A DNA stretch of 64,000 nucleotides, taken from NCBI RefSeq assembly GCF_002532075.1, contig NZ_LYXE01000024.1, forward strand, positions 40,825-104,824, written 5' to 3'. Below the pieces are notes generated by a model, which was not told the DNA's origin, made no database searches, and saw only the letters and a list, made by a program, of their open reading frames with translations. Shown here in pieces: positions 55,946 through 63,926 of the stretch. The stretch's first letter is position 1. Every line of letters starts with the position of its first letter. The stretch is from Candidatus Chloroploca asiatica (GTDB lineage: Bacteria > Chloroflexota > Chloroflexia > Chloroflexales > Chloroflexaceae). Made by a program: the position numbers and the translations under genes.

Positions 55946-56083
55946 TTTTTTGACGCGAAGGTTTTTTGACGCAAAGGCGCAAAGGTTTTTTGACGCAAAG
56001 GCGCAAAGGCGCGAAGGTTTTTTGGATCGGTCTACGGTGCTTGGCGTCTTTGCGTCTTTGCATCAAGCCTGCGGCGCTTTGCG
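55946..56083. repeat. GCAAAGGC-type repeat block
   Basis: Three units of TTTTTTGACGC(A/G)AAGG and related forms fill 55946-56026. An inverted form (GCGCTTTGCGTC) follows up to 56090. The block lies between convergent genes. Confidence 0.65.
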
Positions 56084-58024
56084 TCAAACTCGTTCGGAGA
56101 GCTCGGCCCAGCGGGTGTAGGCGGTTTCGATGGCTGCTTCGAGCGCGGCGAGGCGGGTTGCGAGGTCGGCGGCGCGGGTGTAGTCGGCGCCTGTGGTGGC
56201 GAGTTCGGCGATGATCTGGTCGCGTTCGGCTTCGTGTTGTGGGATGCTTGCTTCGAGTTGTTCGAGTTCGCGCCGCTCTTTGTAGTTCAGCCGCGTGGCC
56301 TGGGTTGGGCGCGCTGTGGGGGTGGGCGGAGTGTCGCTAGCCGTTGAGCCGGCCTGCATGCCGGCCCGTGGGCGCATGGGCTCGCGCGCAGCGCTCTTTT
56401 CCTGCTTCTTTGCATCGTCGTGAGCCTGCCGGTACTGGCGGTAGAGGGTGTAGCCACCGGGGTATTCGCGGAGTTTGCCGTTGGCTTCGAAGGCGACGGT
56501 GCGCTGGGCGATGCGATCGAGGAAGTAGCGGTCGTGGCTGACGACGACGATGGCACCCTGGAATTCGTCGAGGTAGTCTTCGAGCACGGTGAGCGTCTGC
56601 AGGTCGAGGTCGTTGGTCGGTTCGTCGAGCAGCAGCAGGTTGGGGGCTTCGATCAGTTGGCGGAGCAGGTAGAGCCGCCGCCGTTCACCGCCCGAGAGGG
56701 TGCTGATCAGCGCCCATTGCTGCTCGGGGCTGAAGAGGAAGCGTTCGAGCATCTGGGTAGCCGCGACTAGGGCCCCTTCGCGCCCGCGGATCAGTTCGGC
56801 AGCGTCGCGGATGTAGTCCACAACGCGCTGATCCAGGTTCAGACCCTCGGCTTCCTGGTCGTAGTAGGCGTGATGCACCGTAGCGCCAGTGATGATTTCG
56901 CCTGCGTCGGGGGTGAGGCGCCCGACGATCAGGTTGAGCAGCGTGGTTTTGCCGCTGCCGTTGCGCCCGATGATAGCGAGCCGGTCGCCGGGACGGATTT
57001 CGAGGTTGAGTTGGTTGATCAGAGGCTGGCCCTCGTAGGCATAGGTCAGGTTCTTGATTTCGACGACCCGCTTGCCGAGCCGTCGGCCCTGGGCGAGATC
57101 GATGGCAACCTGGCCCTGGCTCGCTTCGGGGCGCTGATCGATCAACTCGTAGACCCGCTCGACGTGGGCCTTTTGCTTGGTCGTGCGGCCCTGCGCGCCC
57201 CGCCGGAGCCAGGCAAGCTCTTTGCGCAACAGGTTTTTACGCGCATCAGTCGCGGCAACCTCTTGCTGGAGGCGTTCGGCTTTTTGTTCGAGGAAGCGTC
57301 CGTAGTTGCCCTGATAGACGGTTGCGCGACCGCGATCGAGTTCGAGCATGCGGCTCACGAGGCGATCGAGGAAATAGCGGTCGTGCGTGACGAGCAGCAG
57401 TGCCGTCGGAATGCGGGCGAGATAATCTTCGAGCCAGGCGACCGTATCGGTATCAATATGGTTGGTTGGCTCATCGAGGATCAGCAAATCAGGCCGATCA
57501 ACAAGGGCGCGGGCCATGGCGGTGCGCTTGCGCTGCCCCCCCGAGAGCGCCTCAACGGGCACGTTGATCAGCTCGGCGAGGCCCAGTTCATCAAGAATGC
57601 TGCGCGCCGCCGTTTCGGCCTCCCACGCACCGAGCGCATCCATCTGGGGCGTCAACTGACCGAGTTGCGTGATGAGCGCGGCGTTATCGGGCTGGTGAGC
57701 GAGCGCCGTTGCGACCTGTTCGTAGGTACGGAGGAGCTGGATCGTCGGCGCAGGGCTAGCAAAGACCGCTTCGAGCACAGTGGCCCCTGGCGCAAAGAGG
57801 GGGGCCTGGGGGAGATAGGCCAGCGTAATGCCGTTGGCCGTCACCACGCGCCCGCTATCGGGCGGCTCGACGCCAGCAATCACGCGCAGCAGCGTCGTCT
57901 TGCCGCTGCCATTGACCCCGATCACCCCAAGGCGCTCACCCTTGAGCATGCCAAACGACACCTCTTCAAAGAGCGGGCGAGGGCCAAATTGTTTACTTAT
58001 GGCTTCGACAGAGAGAATGGTCAT
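56084..58024 (-). CDS. ABC-F family ATPase (Uup-like)
   Basis: The 646-residue protein has two ATPase domains (Walker A GVNGSGKTTLL and GRNGSGKTTLL, signatures LSGGQRKR and LSGGERRR) linked by a basic helical arm, with no membrane part. A C-terminal coiled coil of about 80 residues follows. ABC-F proteins act on ribosomes or in DNA repair (Uup). The exact subfamily is uncertain. It is isolated; the neighbours point the other way or are repeats. Confidence 0.93.
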   Translation of the reverse strand: MTILSVEAISKQFGPRPLFEEVSFGMLKGERLGVIGVNGSGKTTLLRVIAGVEPPDSGRVVTANGITLAYLPQAPLFAPGATVLEAVFASPAPTIQLLRTYEQVATALAHQPDNAALITQLGQLTPQMDALGAWEAETAARSILDELGLAELINVPVEALSGGQRKRTAMARALVDRPDLLILDEPTNHIDTDTVAWLEDYLARIPTALLLVTHDRYFLDRLVSRMLELDRGRATVYQGNYGRFLEQKAERLQQEVAATDARKNLLRKELAWLRRGAQGRTTKQKAHVERVYELIDQRPEASQGQVAIDLAQGRRLGKRVVEIKNLTYAYEGQPLINQLNLEIRPGDRLAIIGRNGSGKTTLLNLIVGRLTPDAGEIITGATVHHAYYDQEAEGLNLDQRVVDYIRDAAELIRGREGALVAATQMLERFLFSPEQQWALISTLSGGERRRLYLLRQLIEAPNLLLLDEPTNDLDLQTLTVLEDYLDEFQGAIVVVSHDRYFLDRIAQRTVAFEANGKLREYPGGYTLYRQYRQAHDDAKKQEKSAAREPMRPRAGMQAGSTASDTPPTPTARPTQATRLNYKERRELEQLEASIPQHEAERDQIIAELATTGADYTRAADLATRLAALEAAIETAYTRWAELSERV

Positions 58025-58255
58025 CGGATGTTCTCACGGACGGTTATAGAAGAGAGGGCTACCGCAATCCGCTCGGCCTCTTTGCTTGGAGTATGGTATC
58101 CTGGCCTCCATGCTTCCAGCGAGAAGTTGCGGTCGAGAGGGTCTCAGGAAGGGCTTGCCCTCGCTGAAAAAACCACGCCTTCCCTCTTCCGCAAGGCAGC
58201 AAGCGCAGCTTGCAAGTATGTAGATTGCCAGCACATTGTACCAGACGGAGCGAGT

Positions 58256-59227
58256 ATGTCGATCGAGCGTGCGTTGGAGGGGGTGCGGATTGTTGAGGTG
58301 GCGACCTATTTTCCGGGGCCGCTGTGTACGCAGATTTTGTTGGGCATGGGTGCGCAGGTGACGAAAGTGTCGCGTCCGGGGGGTGATCCGTTGAAGGAGT
58401 TGACGCCGCTTGATGCGACGTATGCGCTCTTTAATGGAGGCAAAGAGGAGCTGGAGCTTGATCTGCGTGCGCCCGAGGGTGCGGCGCGGTTGCGCGAGCT
58501 CGCGTCAGAAGCGGATGTCCTGGTTGACGGATTGCGTCCGGGGGCGCTGGAGCGGATGGGGTTGGGGGAGACCGCGCTGCGGGCGGCGAATCCGCGGTTG
58601 ATCTATTGTGCGCTGAGTGCATATGGCAGCCACGGCCCTGAGCGCAGCCGGGCGGGACATGATCTCGATTTCGAGGCGCTTTCGGGGATGGTGGGGGCGA
58701 CGCTTGCCAATGGCGAGCCAGCGATGCCGGGGGCGCCGTTGACCGATATGGTGAGCGGGTTGACGGCGGCGACGGGCATTCTGGCGGCGCTGCTGGCGCG
58801 CGAGAAGCAAGGGCAGGGCACGACCCTCGACGCGTCGATGGCCGGTGCATCGCGGTGGCTAATGGCACTCTGGTATAGCGTCGAGCGCCAGCGCCCGGGG
58901 GCGCGTCTGTTGACCGGCGAACGAGCCTACTACCGGCTTTATCGCACGGCGGACGGGCGGCATCTGGCGGCGGCGACGCTGGAACCGCATTTTTGGGCGC
59001 GCTTCTGTGGAGCATTGGAGCGCCCTGATCTCGTTGCGCGCCAGTTCGATGCCGACCAGGAGGCCGTGGCGCACGAGGTCGCGGCAGTGGTCGTGCAGCG
59101 CACGCTCGCCGAGTGGCAGCGCATCCTTGCGCCGTTGGACGCCTGTGTATCGCCGGTGCTGACCATTGCCGAAGCCGCCGAGGCCGCCGGGGAGATCAGC
59201 GTGCGGTTGCCGATTCGCGAGGGATAG
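58256..59227 (+). CDS. CaiB/BaiF CoA-transferase family protein
   Basis: The 323-residue protein has the family N-terminus LEGVRIVEVATYFPGP and the catalytic aspartate in GHDLDFEALSGM. It is shorter than typical formyl-CoA transferase (about 420) and nearer to AMACR-like members. The family moves CoA between acids or epimerises acyl-CoA. The ATG follows GGAGCG. Chloroflexales use such enzymes in the 3-hydroxypropionate bicycle, but nothing adjacent ties this one to it. Confidence 0.88.
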   Translation: MSIERALEGVRIVEVATYFPGPLCTQILLGMGAQVTKVSRPGGDPLKELTPLDATYALFNGGKEELELDLRAPEGAARLRELASEADVLVDGLRPGALERMGLGETALRAANPRLIYCALSAYGSHGPERSRAGHDLDFEALSGMVGATLANGEPAMPGAPLTDMVSGLTAATGILAALLAREKQGQGTTLDASMAGASRWLMALWYSVERQRPGARLLTGERAYYRLYRTADGRHLAAATLEPHFWARFCGALERPDLVARQFDADQEAVAHEVAAVVVQRTLAEWQRILAPLDACVSPVLTIAEAAEAAGEISVRLPIREG

Positions 59228-59282
59228 GGGCACGGCGGGGGGCACGGGCAAGCCGTGCCCGTACGGCGGCGGGGGGCGCGGC

Positions 59283-59324
59283 GGGGATCGGGGATCGGGG
59301 ATCGGGGATCGGGGATCGGGGATC
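59283..59324 (+). repeat. GGGGATC heptamer array, six units
   Basis: Six exact tandem GGGGATC units lie 56 bases after the CoA-transferase stop. The G-rich strand is the coding strand of the upstream gene. Related arrays follow the next two genes. Confidence 0.9.
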
Positions 59325-59353
59325 GGGCGGCGGTGGGCACGACGCCATCGTAG

Positions 59354-59417
59354 GGCCGAAGCACGCGCCTGCTCAGGTGTAGGGTGGTGGCACGGGTGAG
59401 GGGCGCGTGCTTCGGCC
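59354..59417. repeat. palindrome with GGCCGAAGCACGCGC arms, copy 2
   Basis: Perfect 15-base arms 59354-59368 and 59403-59417, with further imperfect pairing outward (GTAGG/CTTAC). Same arms as 52323-52388. Confidence 0.65.
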
Positions 59418-59610
59418 TTACGGCGATGGGGTGGGCACGGGGCGATGGTGGTGTGGCGATGCGGGCGCAGGGCGCATGCCGGTCGCCAGGGATGGATTTG
59501 GGTGCGGGGCAGGGCGCAGCAGCGATGGTATGACGGTGTGGTTGAGAGGGGGCGCATGGGCTGCTGCGCCCCTCCATCGGGGATGGGCGGGGCGGGCGGG
59601 GGCGGGGCAG

Positions 59611-59631
59611 GGGCACGGGCAAGCCGTGCCC
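59611..59631. repeat. GGGCACGG palindrome
   Basis: Arms GGGCACGG and CCGTGCCC flank GCAAG; the same motif occurs at 59240-59260 and 63709-63729. Confidence 0.6.
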
Positions 59632-59830
59632 GTACATGGGGCGGGGCGGGGTGTAGGGGCACAGCAGCCCCTGGCGCGTCCGTTGGGGGAATGCCTCTCT
59701 GATTGCTGCTGCGCCCAGCGGCCTGTTGGTGGCGCAGCCTTCACCATGAGACAATAATGCCTCGTTGCTATGTTATACTGCGTCCAACACCAGATCGTAT
59801 TGCTTCCACTGCCTAGCCATTGTTCATATT

Positions 59831-61864
59831 ATGGTTGCTTTTGCCATCACCGCCCTTGGGCCAACCCATGCGCTTTTCCGTGGCCGCGAGGCGGAACTCG
59901 CGCGGCTGCGGCACCTCTGTCTCGATGATGTCGCGAGCTATCTGGTGCTCTATGGGGGGCGGCAGAATGGCAAGACGAGCCTGTTGCTGCGTCTGGAAGC
60001 TGCGTTGCGCTCGGATGCGCGGGTCTGTCGTGTTGATTTTCAGTTGATCAAGGGGGCCTCCGCCGATCGTGCGTTTGCTCATCTCGCGACGCGGATCGCG
60101 ATCCCGGTTGGCATTGCTGCTCCGGCAGATGTGCAGGATGGCCCGACCTTTCAGCAATTTCTGACCGACGCGCTGGGGCGTGCCGAGATCAGTCGGTTTG
60201 TGTTGATGCTGGATGAGTGGGGTGCGTTGCCCGCGCCGACCCGCGAGGCGCTGGCGAATGCGTTGCGCTCGATCTTTCATACGCGGCTGTGGGAGCCGAC
60301 GCTTGAGAAGTTGCAGGTGATCTTCAGTGGCGGCGTCGAGTTGTACGACCTGATCATCACCGAGGCGTCGTCGTTGCACAATATTTGTGAAGAGGTCTAC
60401 CTGGGCGATCTTGGAGCGACCGAGGCGCTTGCGTTGATGCAGGATGGGCTGAAGCATCTGGGTCTCAGCGAAGCGGTTGTTGCCGATCTGGGCCGCGCTA
60501 CCTACGAGCGTGTGAACGGCCACCCGTACCTGACGCAGCGCATCGGGCGCACGATGGTGCAGGCGCTGCAACCGGGCGCACCCCTACCGGCGAACGCGCT
60601 GGACCGCGCCATTGCCGAGATCCAGCGCGGCGACCCGTTGCTGCGACGCATCCGCGACGACCTGCGCGAACATCACCTGGAAGACGCGGCGCGCCGCCTG
60701 CTCAGTGATCCGCCACCCTTCACCCGCCTGGACGACGCGATGGCCCGGTTGGAACTGATCGGCCTCGCCAGGCCAGCGGGCGACACCTGGGCACCACGGA
60801 ACGCCTTGCTCGCCGAGGTCTTTGGGCACTTGCTGGGCGTGGCTCCGCCAAGGGTCGTCGCGCCACCAGATGCGGGCGGCGCGACGCCTTCACCTGAGGT
60901 GGTTGTCCAGCCTTCAACGTCAGCCGCAGATGCGGGCGGCGCGACGCCTTCACCTGAGGTGGTTGTCCAGCCTTCAACGTCAGCCGCAGATGCGGGAGAT
61001 GCGACGCCTTCACCTGAGGTGGTTGTCTATCCTTCAACGTCACTCACACGGGGCAAGGTGACGCCGTCGCCGCTGCCCGCGTGGGTGCCACCCCTCATCC
61101 AGATTCCGGCTGGCCCCTTTTTGATGGGGAGCAGCGATGCGGATCGGATGGCGGAAGATCGAGAAAAACCGCAACACACCGTGACGCTACCTGGCTACTG
61201 GATTGGCACAACGCCCGTGACCAACGCGCAGTTTCGGCCTTTCGTCGAGGGCGATGGCTATGCCAATCCCGCCTACTGGACGAAGGTGGGCTGGGCGTGG
61301 CGCGAGCAGGCAAAGATTGTCACTCCTCAATGGTGGAATGACTCGACCTGGAACGGTGCGCAGCATCCCGTCGTGGGCATCAGTTGGTTCGAGGCGGTGG
61401 CCTATTGCCGCTGGCTGAGTGCGCAGACCGGGCACGCGTTCCGCCTGCCGACCGAGGCTGAATGGGAGAAAGCCGCCCGTGGCCCCGACGGGCGCATCCG
61501 GCCGTGGGGCAATGCCTGGGAGACTGGGCGCTGCAATAGCGAGGAAGCTGGGCATAAACGCACGACCCCAGTCGGCCAGTATCCGACTGGTGCCAGCCCG
61601 TACGGGGTGCTGGATATGGCTGGCAACGTCTGGGAGTGGTGCGCGACCCTGTCCGGTAAGGGGTACCCGTATCAATTGGAGGACGAGTGGCAGGCAGCGT
61701 ATCTAGAATCTGATAAGCTTCGAATACGACGCGGTGGATCGTGGTACCACGACCAAAAATACGTCCGGGCTTCGTACCGCAGCTACAACGACCCGCGCTA
61801 CCGCTACTACGACGACGGGTTGCGGGTCGCCAGTCATTCTCCACTGCCCGGTTCTGAATCCTGA
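59831..61864 (+). CDS. AAA-like ATPase fused to an FGE-sulfatase (C-type lectin) fold domain
   Basis: The 677-residue protein begins with an ATPase domain (AAA_35-like): FRGREAELARL, P-loop GGRQNGKTS and Walker B VLMLDEW. A linker with three 20-residue repeats (about 347-406) leads to an FGE-sulfatase domain starting IQIPAGPFLMGSS, with NVWEW and a final RRGGSW. FGE catalytic cysteines are absent (SWYHD where enzymes have SYxC), so a binding role is likely. The ATG at 59831 fits the family; 59765 is open. The C-terminal block is unusual. The KAP NTPase follows. Confidence 0.85.
   Translation: MVAFAITALGPTHALFRGREAELARLRHLCLDDVASYLVLYGGRQNGKTSLLLRLEAALRSDARVCRVDFQLIKGASADRAFAHLATRIAIPVGIAAPADVQDGPTFQQFLTDALGRAEISRFVLMLDEWGALPAPTREALANALRSIFHTRLWEPTLEKLQVIFSGGVELYDLIITEASSLHNICEEVYLGDLGATEALALMQDGLKHLGLSEAVVADLGRATYERVNGHPYLTQRIGRTMVQALQPGAPLPANALDRAIAEIQRGDPLLRRIRDDLREHHLEDAARRLLSDPPPFTRLDDAMARLELIGLARPAGDTWAPRNALLAEVFGHLLGVAPPRVVAPPDAGGATPSPEVVVQPSTSAADAGGATPSPEVVVQPSTSAADAGDATPSPEVVVYPSTSLTRGKVTPSPLPAWVPPLIQIPAGPFLMGSSDADRMAEDREKPQHTVTLPGYWIGTTPVTNAQFRPFVEGDGYANPAYWTKVGWAWREQAKIVTPQWWNDSTWNGAQHPVVGISWFEAVAYCRWLSAQTGHAFRLPTEAEWEKAARGPDGRIRPWGNAWETGRCNSEEAGHKRTTPVGQYPTGASPYGVLDMAGNVWEWCATLSGKGYPYQLEDEWQAAYLESDKLRIRRGGSWYHDQKYVRASYRSYNDPRYRYYDDGLRVASHSPLPGSES
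60869..61048 (+). repeat. three in-frame 60-base tandem repeats
   Basis: Units 60869-60928, 60929-60988 and 60989-61048; the first two are identical in all 60 bases, and the third diverges at several. Each encodes a proline-, threonine- and valine-rich 20-residue linker unit (DAGGATPSPEVVVQP...). Identity suggests recent expansion. Confidence 0.9.
61733..61830 (+). other. candidate DGR-type variable region at the FGE C-terminus
   Basis: Codons from 61745 to 61816 contain 14 of type NAC (TAC, CAC, GAC, AAC) plus one AGC, all reachable from AAC by adenine substitutions and all ending in C. They encode YHD, Y, Y, S, YND, Y, YYDD, between the invariant RGGSW and GLRV. This matches the place and codon style of DGR variable regions. 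No template repeat or reverse transcriptase is in the window. Confidence 0.5.
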
Positions 61865-61882
61865 TTGCTGTGGGCTGTTTTT

Positions 61883-61917
61883 GGGGATCGGGGATCGGGG
61901 ATTGGGGATCGGGGATA
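61883..61917 (+). repeat. GGGGAT(C/T/A) heptamer array, five units
   Basis: Five tandem heptamers lie 18 bases after the FGE-ATPase stop, G-rich on the coding strand. Confidence 0.9.
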
Positions 61918-62024
61918 GGAGCAAAGCTTTGCAGAGCGATGCAACAACGTTTTGTGCTGCTGCGCGTTGGCGTCAAACGAATTGTCTTGGTTGCATGGTA
62001 TGGGGATAGTTTTTGGAGCACTCT

Positions 62025-63515
62025 ATGTCTACCCACAGTGGTTTCGGTGATTTGCCGACGATCCAGGATGAGCTTGGTTTTGGGCCGTCGGCGGTGGCGC
62101 TTGCTGAGATTGTGCAGGGCGCGCATCTGGATGATACGCCGTTGACGATTGGCATCTATGGGCCGTGGGGCAGTGGCAAGACGAGCATTATGAAGATGAT
62201 CTATCAGCCGTTTGATGATCCTGATGCGCCCCACCCCGAGGTGATTCCGATCTGGTTTGATGCCTGGCGCTACGCGCAGAGCGAGGCGCTCTGGCGGGCG
62301 TTGTTGATCAGTGTGATTGCGGAGATTCGTAAGCGGGTGCTCGGCAACGAGCATCGTTTGCGTACGCTTGTGGGCGCGCGTGCGCGGAAAGCCGGTGAGG
62401 TGCCGCCAGCCGATCCGAAGACGAAATGTGGCGAACTTGAACAGCAACTCGACGATCTGCTGGCGAGTCTCTATCAGACGGTTGAGCGTGAAGAGGTTGG
62501 GTCGCTTGCGCTTGATTGGGGCGAAGCAGGCAAAGCGACGGCGCGCACGGCGATCAGGATGGGCCTTTCTGCGCTGCCGTTTGTTGGCACGGTGAGCGAT
62601 GCGCTGGGGGCCATTGGTAAGGCTGTGCAGGGTGAGGGGCTCAAGCGCGAGGAATTGGAAGGCTTTGCCAAGGCGCTTCGCCGTGAGCGATCAAAGGTCT
62701 ATAGTGAACAGGTGCGCTCATTAGAGCAGTTCTATCGCCAGTTTCACGACCTGATTGAAGCGTGGGCCGCGCAGGCGGGGTTTCGCCTGGTGATCTTCAT
62801 TGATGACCTGGATCGCTGTTTGCCCGAGCAGGCGATTGGCGTGCTGGAGGCAATCAAGGTCTTTTTTGATGCCAAAGGCTGCATCTTTGTGCTCGGTGTT
62901 GACCGCGAAATCATTGAGCGCGGCATTCGCGTGCGCTACAAAGAGTTTGCTCTCACTGAGAAGGTGACCGAGCCTTTTCCCGTCGCCGAGCGCGACTACC
63001 TCGAGAAGATCGTGCAGGTGCCCTTTACCTTGCCGCCGCTGGCTGCCGACACGATCAGCACCTTCTTGCAGAAGCGGTTGCCCGGTGTGTCGGATTTGAG
63101 CGAGGTAGAACGCACCCAGGTCGCAAGCGCAATGACCGCTGGGCTCCTGCGCAACCCACGCAAAGTCAAACGCAGCTTCAACATCTTCCGGCTCCACCTG
63201 ATGCTCGACCGGGCGCATCAACGTCGAACACCCGCGGGACTCATCGCCAAACTGACCGTGATCCAGACTAGTTTTACCCAACTCTACGAACAGATCGCCC
63301 GCGAGCCATTGCTGCTGCGCAGCATCGAAGCGATTGTGCGCGGTATGCCGGGTGGCGTAGGGGGCAGCCCGATCCCAACGACCCTGCGCGAAGAAGTTGG
63401 GCAACAGGATGAGCGTCTGCGGAAGATGTTGCAGCATGAGCCGTGGTTCGCCGAGCTTGATGAGAACCAGATCCACGAGTTGGTCTACCAGAGCCGCGTA
63501 TCGCAACAGGGGTAG
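62025..63515 (+). CDS. KAP family P-loop NTPase
   Basis: The 496-residue protein has P-loop GIYGPWGSGKTS, a KAP-specific FDAWRYAQSEALWRAL block and Walker B VIFIDDLDRCLPEQAI. A helical hydrophobic insert (about 180-210) may touch the membrane. KAP NTPases occur in animals and bacteria, and bacterial ones often lie in defence or mobile islands. ATG 62025 gives the family start. It stands between two GGGGAT arrays with the FGE-ATPase upstream. Function is unknown. Confidence 0.88.
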   Translation: MSTHSGFGDLPTIQDELGFGPSAVALAEIVQGAHLDDTPLTIGIYGPWGSGKTSIMKMIYQPFDDPDAPHPEVIPIWFDAWRYAQSEALWRALLISVIAEIRKRVLGNEHRLRTLVGARARKAGEVPPADPKTKCGELEQQLDDLLASLYQTVEREEVGSLALDWGEAGKATARTAIRMGLSALPFVGTVSDALGAIGKAVQGEGLKREELEGFAKALRRERSKVYSEQVRSLEQFYRQFHDLIEAWAAQAGFRLVIFIDDLDRCLPEQAIGVLEAIKVFFDAKGCIFVLGVDREIIERGIRVRYKEFALTEKVTEPFPVAERDYLEKIVQVPFTLPPLAADTISTFLQKRLPGVSDLSEVERTQVASAMTAGLLRNPRKVKRSFNIFRLHLMLDRAHQRRTPAGLIAKLTVIQTSFTQLYEQIAREPLLLRSIEAIVRGMPGGVGGSPIPTTLREEVGQQDERLRKMLQHEPWFAELDENQIHELVYQSRVSQQG

Positions 63516-63525
63516 CGGCGGGGGC

Positions 63526-63583
63526 GGGGATTGGGGTTCGGGGATTGGGGGATTGGGGGATCGGGGATTGGGGATTGGGGATC
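63526..63583 (+). repeat. GGGGAT(T/C) array, about eight units
   Basis: Eight heptamers or octamers (GGGGATT, GGGGTTC, GGGGGATT and others) begin eleven bases after the KAP stop. They are more diverged than the other two arrays, but the position is the same. Confidence 0.85.
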
Positions 63584-63603
63584 GGGCGGCGGCGGTGGGG
63601 CAC

Positions 63604-63926
63604 GGCGTAGGGGCACGGCTCGCCCGTGCCCTTCCTTCCATGGGGCACGGTGGGGGCATGGCGGCGGGCCGGTGGGGGCACGGCGGGGGCATGGCGGCGG
63701 GCCGGTGGGGGCACGGGCAAGCCGTGCCCGTACGCGGGGTGCGGGCGGGGGCACGGCGTAGGGGCACGGCTCGCCCGTGCCCTTCCTTCCATGGGGCACG
63801 GCGGGGCATGGCGGGGGCACGGCGGGGCACGGCGGGGGCACGGCACCGCCGTGCCCGTACGCGGGGTGCGGGCGGGGGCGCGGCGTAGGGGCACGGCTCG
63901 CCCGTGCCCTTCCTTCCATGGGGCGG
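63604..63926 (+). repeat. three copies of a G-rich palindromic repeat unit
   Basis: Copies of about 45 bases start at 63604, 63755 and 63882 (GGCGTAGGGGCACGGCTCGC, then CCGTGCCCTTCCTTCCATGG), the last shortened. Between them a 33-base unit is repeated in tandem at about 63651-63710. A GGGCACGG palindrome lies at 63709-63729. Confidence 0.8.

Larger units (their letters stand above)
59228..59830. other. 600-base G-rich intergenic region with repeats
   Basis: No credible gene lies here, only long frames caused by base composition. It holds the GGGGATC array (59283-59324), palindromes at 59240-59260 and 59611-59631, and the second GGCCGAAGCACGCGC palindrome (59354-59417). Confidence 0.7.

Noticed and set aside
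52195..56026. CRISPR-like spacing of repeats
   Set aside because: The CGCAAAGG units are short, abutting and without uniform unique spacers, and no cas gene is in the window.
56870..58255. Long N-terminal extension of the CoA-transferase frame
   Set aside because: The upstream part is antisense to the ABC-F gene; family length and the GGAGCG site put the start at 58256.
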